A stretch of 25,319 bases of DNA from Chloroflexota bacterium (GTDB taxonomy: Bacteria > Chloroflexota > Anaerolineae > Anaerolineales > UBA4823): positions 1 through 25,319 of the forward strand of contig JAAZNS010000202.1 of the NCBI GenBank assembly GCA_012798185.1. Direction: 5' to 3'. This document shows, piece after piece, positions 1-8,173 of this stretch. Below the pieces are notes generated by a model. The model saw only the letters and a list, made by a program, of their open reading frames with translations, ran no database searches and was not told the origin of the DNA. Numbering within the stretch: the first letter of the stretch is position 1; each line of letters starts with the position of its first letter. The position numbers and the translations under genes were made by a program.

Positions 1-915
1 GATACCGGGAACCTGTTCCAGGGTGGAGACCAGCTCCGAAGGCACGTTTTGGATAATATCAACTTCTCCTGCTAATAATGCTGCTACACGGGTGGATGCT
101 TCGGGAATAACACGGAAAACGGCAGTATCTATACAAGCTGGTCCGACCGGTTCCAGGTCAGAAGCGCCGCCATAGTAATCGGCAAACTTTTCCATGACAA
201 TTTCACTATAACCAGGTTGAGTGGACACAAATTTGAATGGACCTGTACCAATTGGGGCTTCGATGAATCCTTGGGTGCCCACCTCTTGCAGGTATGCTGC
301 AGGGATAATCTGCTGGTGAACTAGCATTTGCATGGCTGTTGGGAAGGGAGAAGCAAAGTGCATTACCACTGAGTAATCGCCGGTCTTTTCAATCGATTCT
401 AGCTGGGCAATTAAACCCTTGCGGGGAGATGTGTGCGCTTCGGGGTATTCTATGGCGTTTTCTTTAATAACGCGCTCGTAAGTAAATACCACATCGTCGG
501 CGGTCATTTCCGCCCCATTATGGAATAATACACCTTGCTTTAAAGTAATTTCCAGGGTTTTATCATCTACCCAATTGAAAGATTCTGCCAGCTCATTGTG
601 AACGCCGTTTGTGTTATCACGTGTAACCAAGCCATCGAACATATTGCGGATAACGGTCTCTGTGTTCCGTTCGCGGTGGTCGGCTGGGTCTAAAGTAGTA
701 GGTGCGCTAGAAAGCCCGACGATGATAGTTGTGGGTTCTGCGGCAGCGGGGGCTTCAGTTTCAGCAGCAGGTTCTTCAACGGCGGGTTCTTTAACCGCCT
801 CGGTCTGAGCTGCTGGTTCTTCAACTGGTGCAGGAGTTGCTGCCGGGGCGCATGCCGAAAGAATAACTCCCAAGATCAATACTAAAGAGATTGATATTCT
901 CTTTATTGAAAACAT
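1..915 (-). CDS. ABC transporter substrate-binding lipoprotein, SBP family 5 (partial, C-terminus beyond the left edge)
   Basis: This extracytoplasmic solute-binding protein belongs to the oligopeptide/dipeptide/nickel (OppA/DppA-like) family. It would capture a ligand outside the membrane and pass it to an ABC permease not present in this window. The 305 visible codons start at an ATG preceded by AGGAGGAG. They begin with a positively charged hydrophobic signal peptide ending in a lipobox (LSAC, Cys22). An Ala/Pro/Glu-rich linker follows to about residue 60. The mature domain has typical family 5 features: LSSAPTTLDPAD, then NMFDGLVT, LKQGVLFHNG with ADDVVFTYERV, and IGTGPFKFV. The frame is open to base 1, so the protein is cut by the window. 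It lies 213 nt downstream of the mutase fusion on the same strand, which suggests it supplies the substrate of that pathway. The ligand cannot be read from sequence; peptides, amino acids or opines are all possible. Confidence 0.9.
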   Translation of the reverse strand, partial: MFSIKRISISLVLILGVILSACAPAATPAPVEEPAAQTEAVKEPAVEEPAAETEAPAAAEPTTIIVGLSSAPTTLDPADHRERNTETVIRNMFDGLVTRDNTNGVHNELAESFNWVDDKTLEITLKQGVLFHNGAEMTADDVVFTYERVIKENAIEYPEAHTSPRKGLIAQLESIEKTGDYSVVMHFASPFPTAMQMLVHQQIIPAAYLQEVGTQGFIEAPIGTGPFKFVSTQPGYSEIVMEKFADYYGGASDLEPVGPACIDTAVFRVIPEASTRVAALLAGEVDIIQNVPSELVSTLEQVPGI

Positions 916-1128
916 AATACTCCTCCTATCGATGGTTACTTGATGATGGTTGATGGTCTATATTCCTCTAATATTTTTGAATATGATCGTTTCACCTCAC
1001 ATTTTTATAATTTTTTATCCAGGACAACCAGGCGCTGCTTGTTGTTTTTTATTTATTTTGACCGAATATTTTCAAGTTATTGCACTGGATGACCCGATTT
1101 CTTGATTTTTATACCTGGATAAAGGCAA

Positions 1129-4100
1129 TTATTTTTTCAATATTCCCATATCCAGTTCAATCAATTCGCGTTTCATTACCCGCAATGCCTGCTCAGGATT
1201 GACTTTGCCATATAACCCACCCAAAACGCTGACCAAATAGCTGGCATCCAGGAGTACCTTGCCTGAGGGTCGCAGCAGATATTCTTCTTGGGGATTAAAA
1301 ATGGCGCCGCTGGCAATCAATGCCAAGTCTTGTTTATAACCTGGTGCTTTCTCAACACAGGCATGATAAATCGTACCGCCGATCAAAAGCACCGTGACGT
1401 TATTATTAAGGTAATTCACACCATGCTGCAGAAAATATGTCTCGGTTTCTTTAACGTATCCAACATGTTTTCCTGTGGCGACAGCCATAATTTCTTTCGC
1501 CAGGAAAGCATTGGCTGCATTCTCCAGTTGATTGGCAGGAGTTTTATGAGGGTTCTGGCTGATCCAACTCAGGTAGCTACCTAAATCGATTTCTACGGTG
1601 CCATTACGCTGAGAGAGAAATTGTGTAAATTGCCCGTCACCAGGTTTAAAGTAATCCGGCAAATAATTCGATAGATATTTAGCCATATCTTCTGCCATGC
1701 TGCCGTTTTTAAACCGTTCCAATTCTTTAAGATTCTCGGCATTATATGCCAAGCCGAATTTCCCTTCGACTCTTCGGAAGACCAGCGGGACGTTAGGGGT
1801 TTTCAATATGGTTCGCTTAACTTTTCTTTGGGCATCATCGCCGGAAAATTGATACAGTGGGTTATCCAACACATTGGAATAGAAATCGGTGGTTGCCCCA
1901 CCAATATCGAGAGCCAGGATGTTGCCAATGCCAGGTTCATTCCCATAGCCGCGCGCCAGCAGGTTAATGCCGGTGTATGCAGCTCGGGGGGTTGGTCTGA
2001 ATGGAGCATCCATATACTCTTCCACAACATCGAAGCCTTTTCCGCGGATGATGACTTTCTGGAAGAGCTCACGGATAGTCTCATTAACTACCTCGATATG
2101 GAATTCGTTGATTTCCGGCATGACATTTTCGGTGATGCGGATATCCACATTATGATGTTTAAATATATTCTCAACCTGACCGCGGACATCTTGATTGCCG
2201 GCATAAATTACCGGTACACCATATGTCGTATAAGTGGCATAGCGGGAGGCTTCAGCCAGCATGCGTGCATTATGCAATTGGGTTTCTGTATCTCCGCCTT
2301 CATCAGTGCCGCCAGCTATTAGAATGATTTCTGGCTGATCTTTTTCATAAATTGAGCGTGCTTGCTCTGGTGTGAGCTTGCCATTATAAGTGCCTACCAG
2401 CTTGGCACCTGCGGTTAGGGCTGCCAGCTCAGCAGCAAAACCGGATTCTTCCTCTACCAGGGAAACTGTGGCTACTTTCAAGCCGCCTTTAGCGCTGGAG
2501 CTTGGCAGGCGGATATCAAATTCACTCATTTTATCTTTCAGAGGTTTCCAATCGCCGCGTTTTTGACAGGCTTCTAACACCCCCAATCCATTTGCCAGAC
2601 CAATGCGCAGGTCTTCGATGGTCGTTGGGACATATTTCAAAGAAAAGGCTTCTGTTTTGGTATCGAAAATGCCGATTTTTGAAAATGTACTGCCGAAATC
2701 AACGACTAATACTTTTTTATCTGCCACACTGGTAATGCCGATTTCTTTACGGTATTGCATAACCGCACTTTCGTCCATAGCTTCAATTTCTGCATCTTTA
2801 CCGACAAAAGATTTATCGTCTGCTTGTGTGATGTCTTTGTAGAAGTACCAGGGATATCGTTTCCGGACCAAATCTACGCGCTCGAACTCGCTTTTGACCT
2901 TGATTCCATCCCATTCTTCGATACGGCACATGCCGTTTTCAACTTTAGTACGGCAGGCACCAGCCATCTCATATCGGCGATCAACTACTGTAATGTGGGG
3001 TCCTTGGAATAATCCGATTTGCAGAGCCAGGTCAAGAGTGTCGCCGCTGATTACCCCACAGGTATGGGTAGGATAATTGGCTTCATCGACAATGCTGAGT
3101 AGAAGCTTCTCGAAGTTTTTCTCGGGGTTTTCAGAGGGATCGTGCGCCCAATCCCAGAAATTTTCGGGTGTAACGGGTCCCGCATAACCGCCTAAAATCG
3201 CAGCATGCAGCACATTATACATAGCACCTTGCTTTAGCTCCTGGATGCGGGCTTTCATGGGCGGATCGCTCCAGATTTGCGGCACATTACCCTTAATGAA
3301 ATCCCAGCAAACCTGTTTGGTGATTTCGCAAGACTCGATGATGTCATCGGCGCTGGCTTCATGGTGTGCTTCGGAGTGGGTTACTACATGCAGAATGTCG
3401 GGTTCCATGTATAACTGAGTGTAAATACCAAAGGCAAGGTGCCCCTTGGCTTCGTTTAAATTGGGAGGGAAGCTTGGTAACCCAGAGCGTGTTTCCTTGA
3501 TAATATTGAAATCAAAATGACGGGTTAGAGGTTCAGATAAGTCATAAGCAGCCTTCATTTTCGCCAGGTCATCCATGGCAGAAATTTCGGGCGGCAGTTC
3601 GAACATCATTTGCATCACGTAATGTTTTATGCCCTTTTTTAGAGCAATAATGGCGCAAAGCACGTGATCGGTCACCTGCATATCGTCGCTGGCATAGCGC
3701 AGACCCCATTGGTGGGGATCGTTGATCTCGCACGGTTTTCCAACACTTGCCCAATATTCGATGGTGGCATAGTGTTCATCGAACGAATCGCGGATGCTGA
3801 TTGGGCCGCGCCCGTCCAGCTCATTATAGAAAAAGATTGGTACTGCCGGGAAACAGCTATTAAGATGCTCCTGCCATAATTTCGCCAGGGCTAATAATTC
3901 GTCAGTACCGGTATAAATACGCGTCATGGGGAAATTGCCGCGCTGAGATGCCTTTTTTAATCGTTTAAGGTCTTCAATAGAACGGATGGGAGCGCCGCCC
4001 TGTCCAGCCAAATATTTACTGGGGTCTTCCTCACCTCGGATGAACTTGGCGAGTAATTCCTGGGAGGTTTGATCGGGTGCAAGCGAAACTATTTCGAATG

Positions 4101-4818
4101 CCTCAGCATCGGCTAATTTTTCGATTGCTTCAATGGTCGGTTCGATGGTCTCGGCAGCAATGCCGATGTGGGCGCGGATGATCGGACGGTTTTCCCGCTC
4201 TCGAACCTGTTGTATTCGTTCAACTAGGGAATCAGACCATTGTTGTTGGGCATGTTGACGCGCATGGGTTTTCTTGAGCGCAAACTGCTCCAGCTCCTCC
4301 ATGGTCACAAAATCATCGGTGATCAGCTCGAAGAAACCCTGGAATTCGGGTTTGTTTTTATATTCTGCTGCCACCGCGTCCAAGTCGAAATGCCGCTCGG
4401 CTTCACGAACAAAGCGATCGGGTTCCACTGGAACGCCGGTCATCGCTCGCACTAGGTTGGCTGCAGGGCGTAAACCGCCAAAGCAATAACGTATGCCACT
4501 ATCACGGGGTCCCAATTTATGTTGAGTTGCCGCTTCGACAAATTCGGTGATCAATTCATCTAGGTGAAGATCGCCAAGGCGCATCGAGACGCCGACTACT
4601 TCGGGGCGCGCTTCTCTAATTTTATTGATGACTTCCTGAATGGGTACCGCAGGTCCGAGTTTTACGGTTACATAACCAATACCTTGATCTTCCATCCAAT
4701 CGGCGAAATTTTCTACACCCAAGTTATGGACGCATTTTCCGATTGCACCAACCATCACACGGCGTTTTGCGTTTGCTTTCTGGGGTAATTCTTCGCTGCT
4801 TTCACTTGGGGTTTTCAT
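1129..4818 (-). CDS. Cobalamin-binding aminomutase-like protein fused to a GlmL/MutL-family reactivase
   Basis: This 1229-residue protein has three parts. Residues about 20-130 resemble a B12-binding Rossmann domain: the lower-ligand motif reads C29-V-H31-N-L-G34, then VSMRLGD, then FGG. Residues about 220-600 look like the TIM barrel of adenosylcobalamin-dependent amino-acid mutases, with GGAPIRSIEDLKRL, RIYTGTDELL near 300, NELDGRGP and DPHQWGLRYASDD. Residues about 700-1225 form an ASKHA ATPase of the GlmL/MutL family, with VVDFGSTFSK around D707, IAGGTDEGGD and LDIGGATTDF around D971. GlmL/MutL proteins are thought to assist or reactivate glutamate-mutase-type enzymes, so mutase and helper appear joined in one chain. 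The start at 4818 has GGAGG 8 nt upstream; the frame is open 16 codons further (to 4866) without a good site. It probably rearranges an amino acid carbon or amino group in the cytoplasm. The substrate is unknown. An aminomutase-like call is inference; the reactivase domain is the surest part. Confidence 0.85.
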   Translation of the reverse strand: MKTPSESSEELPQKANAKRRVMVGAIGKCVHNLGVENFADWMEDQGIGYVTVKLGPAVPIQEVINKIREARPEVVGVSMRLGDLHLDELITEFVEAATQHKLGPRDSGIRYCFGGLRPAANLVRAMTGVPVEPDRFVREAERHFDLDAVAAEYKNKPEFQGFFELITDDFVTMEELEQFALKKTHARQHAQQQWSDSLVERIQQVRERENRPIIRAHIGIAAETIEPTIEAIEKLADAEAFEIVSLAPDQTSQELLAKFIRGEEDPSKYLAGQGGAPIRSIEDLKRLKKASQRGNFPMTRIYTGTDELLALAKLWQEHLNSCFPAVPIFFYNELDGRGPISIRDSFDEHYATIEYWASVGKPCEINDPHQWGLRYASDDMQVTDHVLCAIIALKKGIKHYVMQMMFELPPEISAMDDLAKMKAAYDLSEPLTRHFDFNIIKETRSGLPSFPPNLNEAKGHLAFGIYTQLYMEPDILHVVTHSEAHHEASADDIIESCEITKQVCWDFIKGNVPQIWSDPPMKARIQELKQGAMYNVLHAAILGGYAGPVTPENFWDWAHDPSENPEKNFEKLLLSIVDEANYPTHTCGVISGDTLDLALQIGLFQGPHITVVDRRYEMAGACRTKVENGMCRIEEWDGIKVKSEFERVDLVRKRYPWYFYKDITQADDKSFVGKDAEIEAMDESAVMQYRKEIGITSVADKKVLVVDFGSTFSKIGIFDTKTEAFSLKYVPTTIEDLRIGLANGLGVLEACQKRGDWKPLKDKMSEFDIRLPSSSAKGGLKVATVSLVEEESGFAAELAALTAGAKLVGTYNGKLTPEQARSIYEKDQPEIILIAGGTDEGGDTETQLHNARMLAEASRYATYTTYGVPVIYAGNQDVRGQVENIFKHHNVDIRITENVMPEINEFHIEVVNETIRELFQKVIIRGKGFDVVEEYMDAPFRPTPRAAYTGINLLARGYGNEPGIGNILALDIGGATTDFYSNVLDNPLYQFSGDDAQRKVKRTILKTPNVPLVFRRVEGKFGLAYNAENLKELERFKNGSMAEDMAKYLSNYLPDYFKPGDGQFTQFLSQRNGTVEIDLGSYLSWISQNPHKTPANQLENAANAFLAKEIMAVATGKHVGYVKETETYFLQHGVNYLNNNVTVLLIGGTIYHACVEKAPGYKQDLALIASGAIFNPQEEYLLRPSGKVLLDASYLVSVLGGLYGKVNPEQALRVMKRELIELDMGILKK

Positions 4819-4904
4819 GAATCTTTCCTCCAATAAAACATTATGGTTAAATCGACTAAGCCTCAATTATTGAATTTGAAGCAAAAGCTTTGACAGTATA
4901 GGGT

Positions 4905-4934
4905 TATATGAAATGGAATGGATATTTTTATCAA
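4905..4934 (-). promoter_or_regulatory. Possible internal promoter ahead of the mutase fusion
   Basis: On the minus strand TTGATA (4929-4934) and CATATA (4905-4910) are separated by 18 nt, a fair sigma-70-like pair. It lies in the 144-nt gap between the opine-dehydrogenase-like gene and the fusion gene. The -35 box matches consensus at five of six positions; the -10 box is weak. It could give extra transcription of the fusion gene. Confidence 0.25.
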
Positions 4935-4962
4935 TTTCGACTATATCCGGAAATGATAGGGT

Positions 4963-6150
4963 CTATAAGTAATGCATGTCTTGCATGAAATTGTTTATAT
5001 CAACAAAACCGTAACGCTGCGGTGCACGTGTGTTGATTAAATCTTTCCCTTGAAGGAGCCCTGAAACTAAATACTCTCTCCCCAGGTGAATTTGAGCCCA
5101 GTTGAGTACTTGGTCAATTACCGGGGTGGCAACATTTGCCAGTTCTGCTACACCGCGTGTCACCAGCAAGTTATAAGGCACATCTTCTGAAAGGTACCTG
5201 GCTTGGAAATCGGGAATAAATCCAGCATCGGTTTTTTGCATAGGCGCCAGCAACCCAGCGTAACTTTGGTTGGTAGCAAAACTAGATTTAAGGGTGCATC
5301 CATCAATTATGTTTGCCTGATACGATCGTTTAAGCCACTCGCCTAATGGCCGCACGGCTGATAAATCGAGTGTTGGATAACTTTTCTGCAACTCGGAGCG
5401 CAAACTTTGGATTTCATCGCTCATTTGCTGAAGTAGGGACGCGATCTCATCATCTACGGCTTGATAGAACAGGCAGTGTTTATCGTACGGTTTACCATCC
5501 CAATTGTGGAATAATCCATACATGATCCCTGGATGGATTAGCTGACCGGTATCTGCCAGCATTAAGCAGAGGAAATTGGGAATTGGATTGATGGAAATAC
5601 CCAGCAATTCCTGCAACCGGGCAGAAACCGTCACAGCCATGTGAGCTGGCTGTGCTGTTAAATCCACCTGGACTTTGGTTCCTAATATCGTAACTTCTTT
5701 GCCATATTGTTGAATACGGCATGCCCATGGCAGGGTCTGGAAACCAAAGATGACGATTTCAGCAAGACGATCCTTAAACACATCTTTAAAACATAGATCA
5801 AGCCCGCCGCGGGCAGGCAGCGCGCCGACCCAGGCGCCGGGGGGAATGTGCGGAGCAATTTGTTTCAGGATTGGTTCATGCGCAAAAGCTGGAAGCGCCA
5901 GCAGAACCAATTGCGAATCTACCACTGCTGCGCCTGGGTCTCGGCAGATTGCGCTGGGTTTTCCGTGAATAGTTTTTTGGGGTGTATTGACTGTGATACC
6001 GTCGTTTAGCTGAATGCCAGTTTGCCATTGTTCGGCTTCGTTTCCGAATGGCAAATACATGCTAACTGAAAGATCTTCCCAACTGCTTAATAGCCCTGCC
6101 AAAGTGTGGGCAGCGTTTCCGCCGCCGCAGATTGTGATGTTCGTTGTCAT
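4963..6150 (-). CDS. Octopine/opine dehydrogenase family NAD(P)-dependent oxidoreductase
   Basis: This 395-residue protein has the two-domain layout of the octopine/nopaline dehydrogenase family. Members reversibly join or cleave an amino acid and a 2-oxo acid (opines) with NAD(P)H. The N-terminal Rossmann fold opens with ITICGGGNAAH (residues 5-15), a GxGxxA dinucleotide motif. The C-terminal half carries the family's catalytic HPG signature in GQLIHPGIMYG (His206). Length fits the family (about 360-410). Its ATG overlaps the stop of the upstream RpiR-type gene by 4 nt, so the two are translationally coupled. The next gene downstream is the B12 mutase fusion. In this context it may oxidise an opine or the amino-acid product of the mutase, or release an amino acid for it. 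The substrate is not predictable from the sequence; family assignment is strong. Confidence 0.85.
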   Translation of the reverse strand: MTTNITICGGGNAAHTLAGLLSSWEDLSVSMYLPFGNEAEQWQTGIQLNDGITVNTPQKTIHGKPSAICRDPGAAVVDSQLVLLALPAFAHEPILKQIAPHIPPGAWVGALPARGGLDLCFKDVFKDRLAEIVIFGFQTLPWACRIQQYGKEVTILGTKVQVDLTAQPAHMAVTVSARLQELLGISINPIPNFLCLMLADTGQLIHPGIMYGLFHNWDGKPYDKHCLFYQAVDDEIASLLQQMSDEIQSLRSELQKSYPTLDLSAVRPLGEWLKRSYQANIIDGCTLKSSFATNQSYAGLLAPMQKTDAGFIPDFQARYLSEDVPYNLLVTRGVAELANVATPVIDQVLNWAQIHLGREYLVSGLLQGKDLINTRAPQRYGFVDINNFMQDMHYL

Positions 6151-7010
6151 GTCATTATCAGCAGATCATTACCTTGGTATGTTTCATCTACTCGTTTCAG
6201 TGATTCGTAAACCTGTTCAGGATTTCTATCGGCTAGTAAAGCTACGAATACGTTAAGTAAAGACATCAGCGCTGTAAGCGAAAGGCTGTGAACAATCCCC
6301 TCGGCGGCAATTTCGAAAGAAATATCTGCCATTTGTGCCAGGGGAGAGATGACACTGTCGGTGATGGCAATTACAGGGTTTCCTATTTTTTTTGCATGGG
6401 AAACAGCATTGACGGTCATCCGCACGTATCGCCAGAGATCGATGGCGATAAGCAGGTCGTCTGGTTCAATCTTTGCGATTTCAATGGCAGATTGCAGCCC
6501 TTCACCCTCGATTGCCAGAGCGTCGAACCCCATGACCTTTAATGAGTGCGCTAGAAAAACAACTGCCGCATGAGAAAGCCCTGCACCGATGATCAATATC
6601 CGCTTGGCTTTTTGAATCGCATCCAGGGCGTTATCCAAGCTTTTTTCTGACAGTTTACTGGCTGTGCGCTCGATATTTTTTATATCAGTATAAAAAACCT
6701 GTTGAGAGTTGGATGCAGGAGGATTATTTGCACTCATGCGCTTCTGCATTCTGGCAGCTGTGGTTAAGTAATTGGGAAGGTCGGAGCGCAGCGCCTCCTG
6801 TAATTCAGAATATCCTTCATACCCCAAAGCTTGAGCAAAGCGCACAACGGTAGCAGCGGTGGTATTGTTTTTTTCCCCTACCTGACTGGCAGATGCATAA
6901 GAGGTGAAATATTGGTTATCCAGAATGAAGCGGGCAATTTGCTTGTGTCTGGAACTTAGTTTATCCAACGAATTGGTGATACGCACTTTCAGTGTGTCGG
7001 GCTGCTCCAA
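6147..7010 (-). CDS. MurR/RpiR-family transcriptional regulator (HTH + SIS)
   Basis: This 287-residue regulator has an N-terminal RpiR-type helix-turn-helix (about residues 5-80, with KLSSRHKQIARFILDN and ATVVRFAQALGYEGYSELQ). A SIS domain follows (about 110-245, starting ILIIGAGLSHAAVVFLAHSL), which in this family senses phosphorylated sugars or related metabolites. I chose a TTG start at 7010, preceded by TTGGAG at 7-nt spacing. It gives family-normal length, whereas the longer frame to 7070 would begin inside the likely -10 box. It is the first gene of a minus-strand cluster with the opine-dehydrogenase-like gene and the mutase fusion, and presumably controls them. The SIS ligand is unknown. 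RpiR regulators of amino-acid rather than sugar metabolism would be less usual. Confidence 0.88.
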   Translation of the reverse strand: MEQPDTLKVRITNSLDKLSSRHKQIARFILDNQYFTSYASASQVGEKNNTTAATVVRFAQALGYEGYSELQEALRSDLPNYLTTAARMQKRMSANNPPASNSQQVFYTDIKNIERTASKLSEKSLDNALDAIQKAKRILIIGAGLSHAAVVFLAHSLKVMGFDALAIEGEGLQSAIEIAKIEPDDLLIAIDLWRYVRMTVNAVSHAKKIGNPVIAITDSVISPLAQMADISFEIAAEGIVHSLSLTALMSLLNVFVALLADRNPEQVYESLKRVDETYQGNDLLIMT

Positions 7011-7068
7011 TGAAACACTCCAACAGGAAAAGGTGGCAAATCGTGTGTAACAAACCAATATTATTATC

Positions 7069-7097
7069 ATTATATATCAAAATGTTATTATACGCAA
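7069..7097 (-). promoter_or_regulatory. Probable sigma-70-type promoter of the RpiR-led operon
   Basis: On the minus strand TTGCGT (7092-7097) and a perfect TATAAT (7069-7074) are spaced by 17 nt. Transcription would start near 7062, about 50 nt before the TTG codon at 7010. This geometry supports the short start of the regulator. Confidence 0.55.
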
Positions 7098-7100
7098 TAC

Positions 7101-7128
7101 TTATTACATTAAAATTTTTTGGTAATAA
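7101..7128. promoter_or_regulatory. Inverted repeat TTATTAC-N14-GTAATAA, candidate operator
   Basis: Seven-base perfect arms (7101-7107 and 7122-7128) flank an A/T core immediately upstream of the -35 box of the RpiR-type gene. The position suits an autoregulatory operator of the divergent region. The sequence is very AT-rich, so chance is a real alternative. Confidence 0.3.
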
Positions 7129-7289
7129 ATGTTACATTTGTTTGTTGAGTACTAATTGGCGCGATTTGTTTATAAAAAAGTTATATAAAATAGCAAGGAT
7201 TGTGGGGCAGTCAATTACTAATGGGAATCGATATACAAGATGGCATCGGTTTTTTAAGCATCAACATCAACCCGACGAGCTTCGGCAGG

Positions 7290-7339
7290 CGCTATAGCGA
7301 TTCCTTCAAAATCATATAAATTGGATATAATAAATATCC
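7290..7339. promoter_or_regulatory. Two palindromes and a TATAAT box upstream of the ribA-type gene
   Basis: CGCTATAGCG (7290-7299) is a perfect 10-nt palindrome. GGATAT-AATAA-ATATCC (7323-7339) is a second inverted repeat that contains TATAAT at 7326-7331. This would be a plus-strand -10 box about 80 nt before the ATG at 7414. No good -35 box is seen. A repressor could occlude the promoter here. No FMN riboswitch was recognised between 7011 and 7413. Confidence 0.35.
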
Positions 7340-7413
7340 TTCTTTGTGTCACTAATTCCCTTCATCGTGCATCAAATTAACAGAATCAAAAAATCAACAT
7401 TGGAAGAGAAAAT

Positions 7414-8172
7414 ATGCCTTTATCGCGCATGCAAATTCAAGAATTGCTGGATGAAAACCACGAACATACCTGTGATGGTTATGGCTGTGAACATGTTTGT
7501 GTAAAAATCGCGGCGATTGCTGATCTGCCCTCTCGTTTTGGGCAATTCCAGGTAGTAGCGTTTTATAATAATCAAGACGGCAAGGAACACGCAGCTTTTG
7601 TGCACGGCGATATTTGGGACGCCGAAGATGTACCAGTTCGGCTGCATTCGGAATGCCTAACCGGCGACGTGGCAGGCTCGCTGCGCTGCGATTGCCGTGA
7701 TCAGCTCGAAACGGCAATGCGGGCTATCGGTGAAATGGATAAAGGCATCTTGCTTTATCTACGCCAGGAAGGGCGCGGTATCGGGCTGACCAATAAAATC
7801 CGCGCTTATGGGCTGCAGGATTATGGATATGACACAGTGGAAGCCAACCTGGCATTGGGTTTCCTTGACGATGAGCGCGATTATTCCATCGCAACGCATA
7901 TGCTCGATTCACTCAAAGTGCGGTCCATTCGGTTAATGACTAATAACCCAAAAAAGCTAAATGCCCTCAGGGATTATGGAATTAAAGTTAACGGCAGAAT
8001 TCCCCTAATTATCCCCCCCAACCCTTATAATGCTTTTTATCTGCAGACAAAAGCTAAAAAATCAGGGCACATGTTGGATGAGAGCGGCAAGGAACATCTA
8101 ATGGAGCAGCGCGACCGACCAATTGTTGAGGGGATGACCGCGGAGCAGATTATTCAATTTGGAGAGGAATGA
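7414..8172 (+). CDS. ribA: GTP cyclohydrolase II (riboflavin pathway)
   Basis: This cytoplasmic zinc enzyme opens GTP to a diamino-pyrimidinone ribosyl phosphate with loss of formate and pyrophosphate, the first step of riboflavin synthesis. The 252-residue protein shows the family core: HSECLTGD followed by LRCDC, giving zinc ligands Cys81, Cys92 and Cys94; LLYLRQEGRGIGL with the expected catalytic Tyr115; KIRAYGLQDYGYDTVEAN; and MTNNPKKL. A stand-alone enzyme is about 200 residues. This one has about 30 extra N-terminal residues, including C20-x4-C25-x3-C29 with several His, and a C-terminal tail of about 30. The start has GGAAGAG 5 nt upstream. No DHBP synthase domain is fused. Its stop lies 1 nt before the ATG of the SDR gene, so the two form an operon. 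The enzyme call is firm; the role of the extensions is unknown. Confidence 0.93.
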   Translation: MPLSRMQIQELLDENHEHTCDGYGCEHVCVKIAAIADLPSRFGQFQVVAFYNNQDGKEHAAFVHGDIWDAEDVPVRLHSECLTGDVAGSLRCDCRDQLETAMRAIGEMDKGILLYLRQEGRGIGLTNKIRAYGLQDYGYDTVEANLALGFLDDERDYSIATHMLDSLKVRSIRLMTNNPKKLNALRDYGIKVNGRIPLIIPPNPYNAFYLQTKAKKSGHMLDESGKEHLMEQRDRPIVEGMTAEQIIQFGEE

Positions 8173-8173
8173 T

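Noticed and set aside
611..808. Plus-strand open frame of 65 codons
   Set aside because: It is antisense to the substrate-binding lipoprotein, whose signal peptide, linker and domain motifs are clear on the minus strand.
931..957. Three GATGGT repeats upstream of the binding-protein gene
   Set aside because: The units are short and irregularly spaced; simple low-complexity sequence explains them.
1024..1050. Hairpin followed by a T-run between the binding-protein and mutase genes
   Set aside because: The T-run is on the plus strand, but both neighbouring genes are read on the minus strand. No plus-strand transcript is expected here, and the stem has a bulge.
7011..7413. FMN riboswitch upstream of the ribA-type gene
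   Set aside because: The conserved RFN-element blocks were searched for by eye and are absent. Only short palindromes were found.
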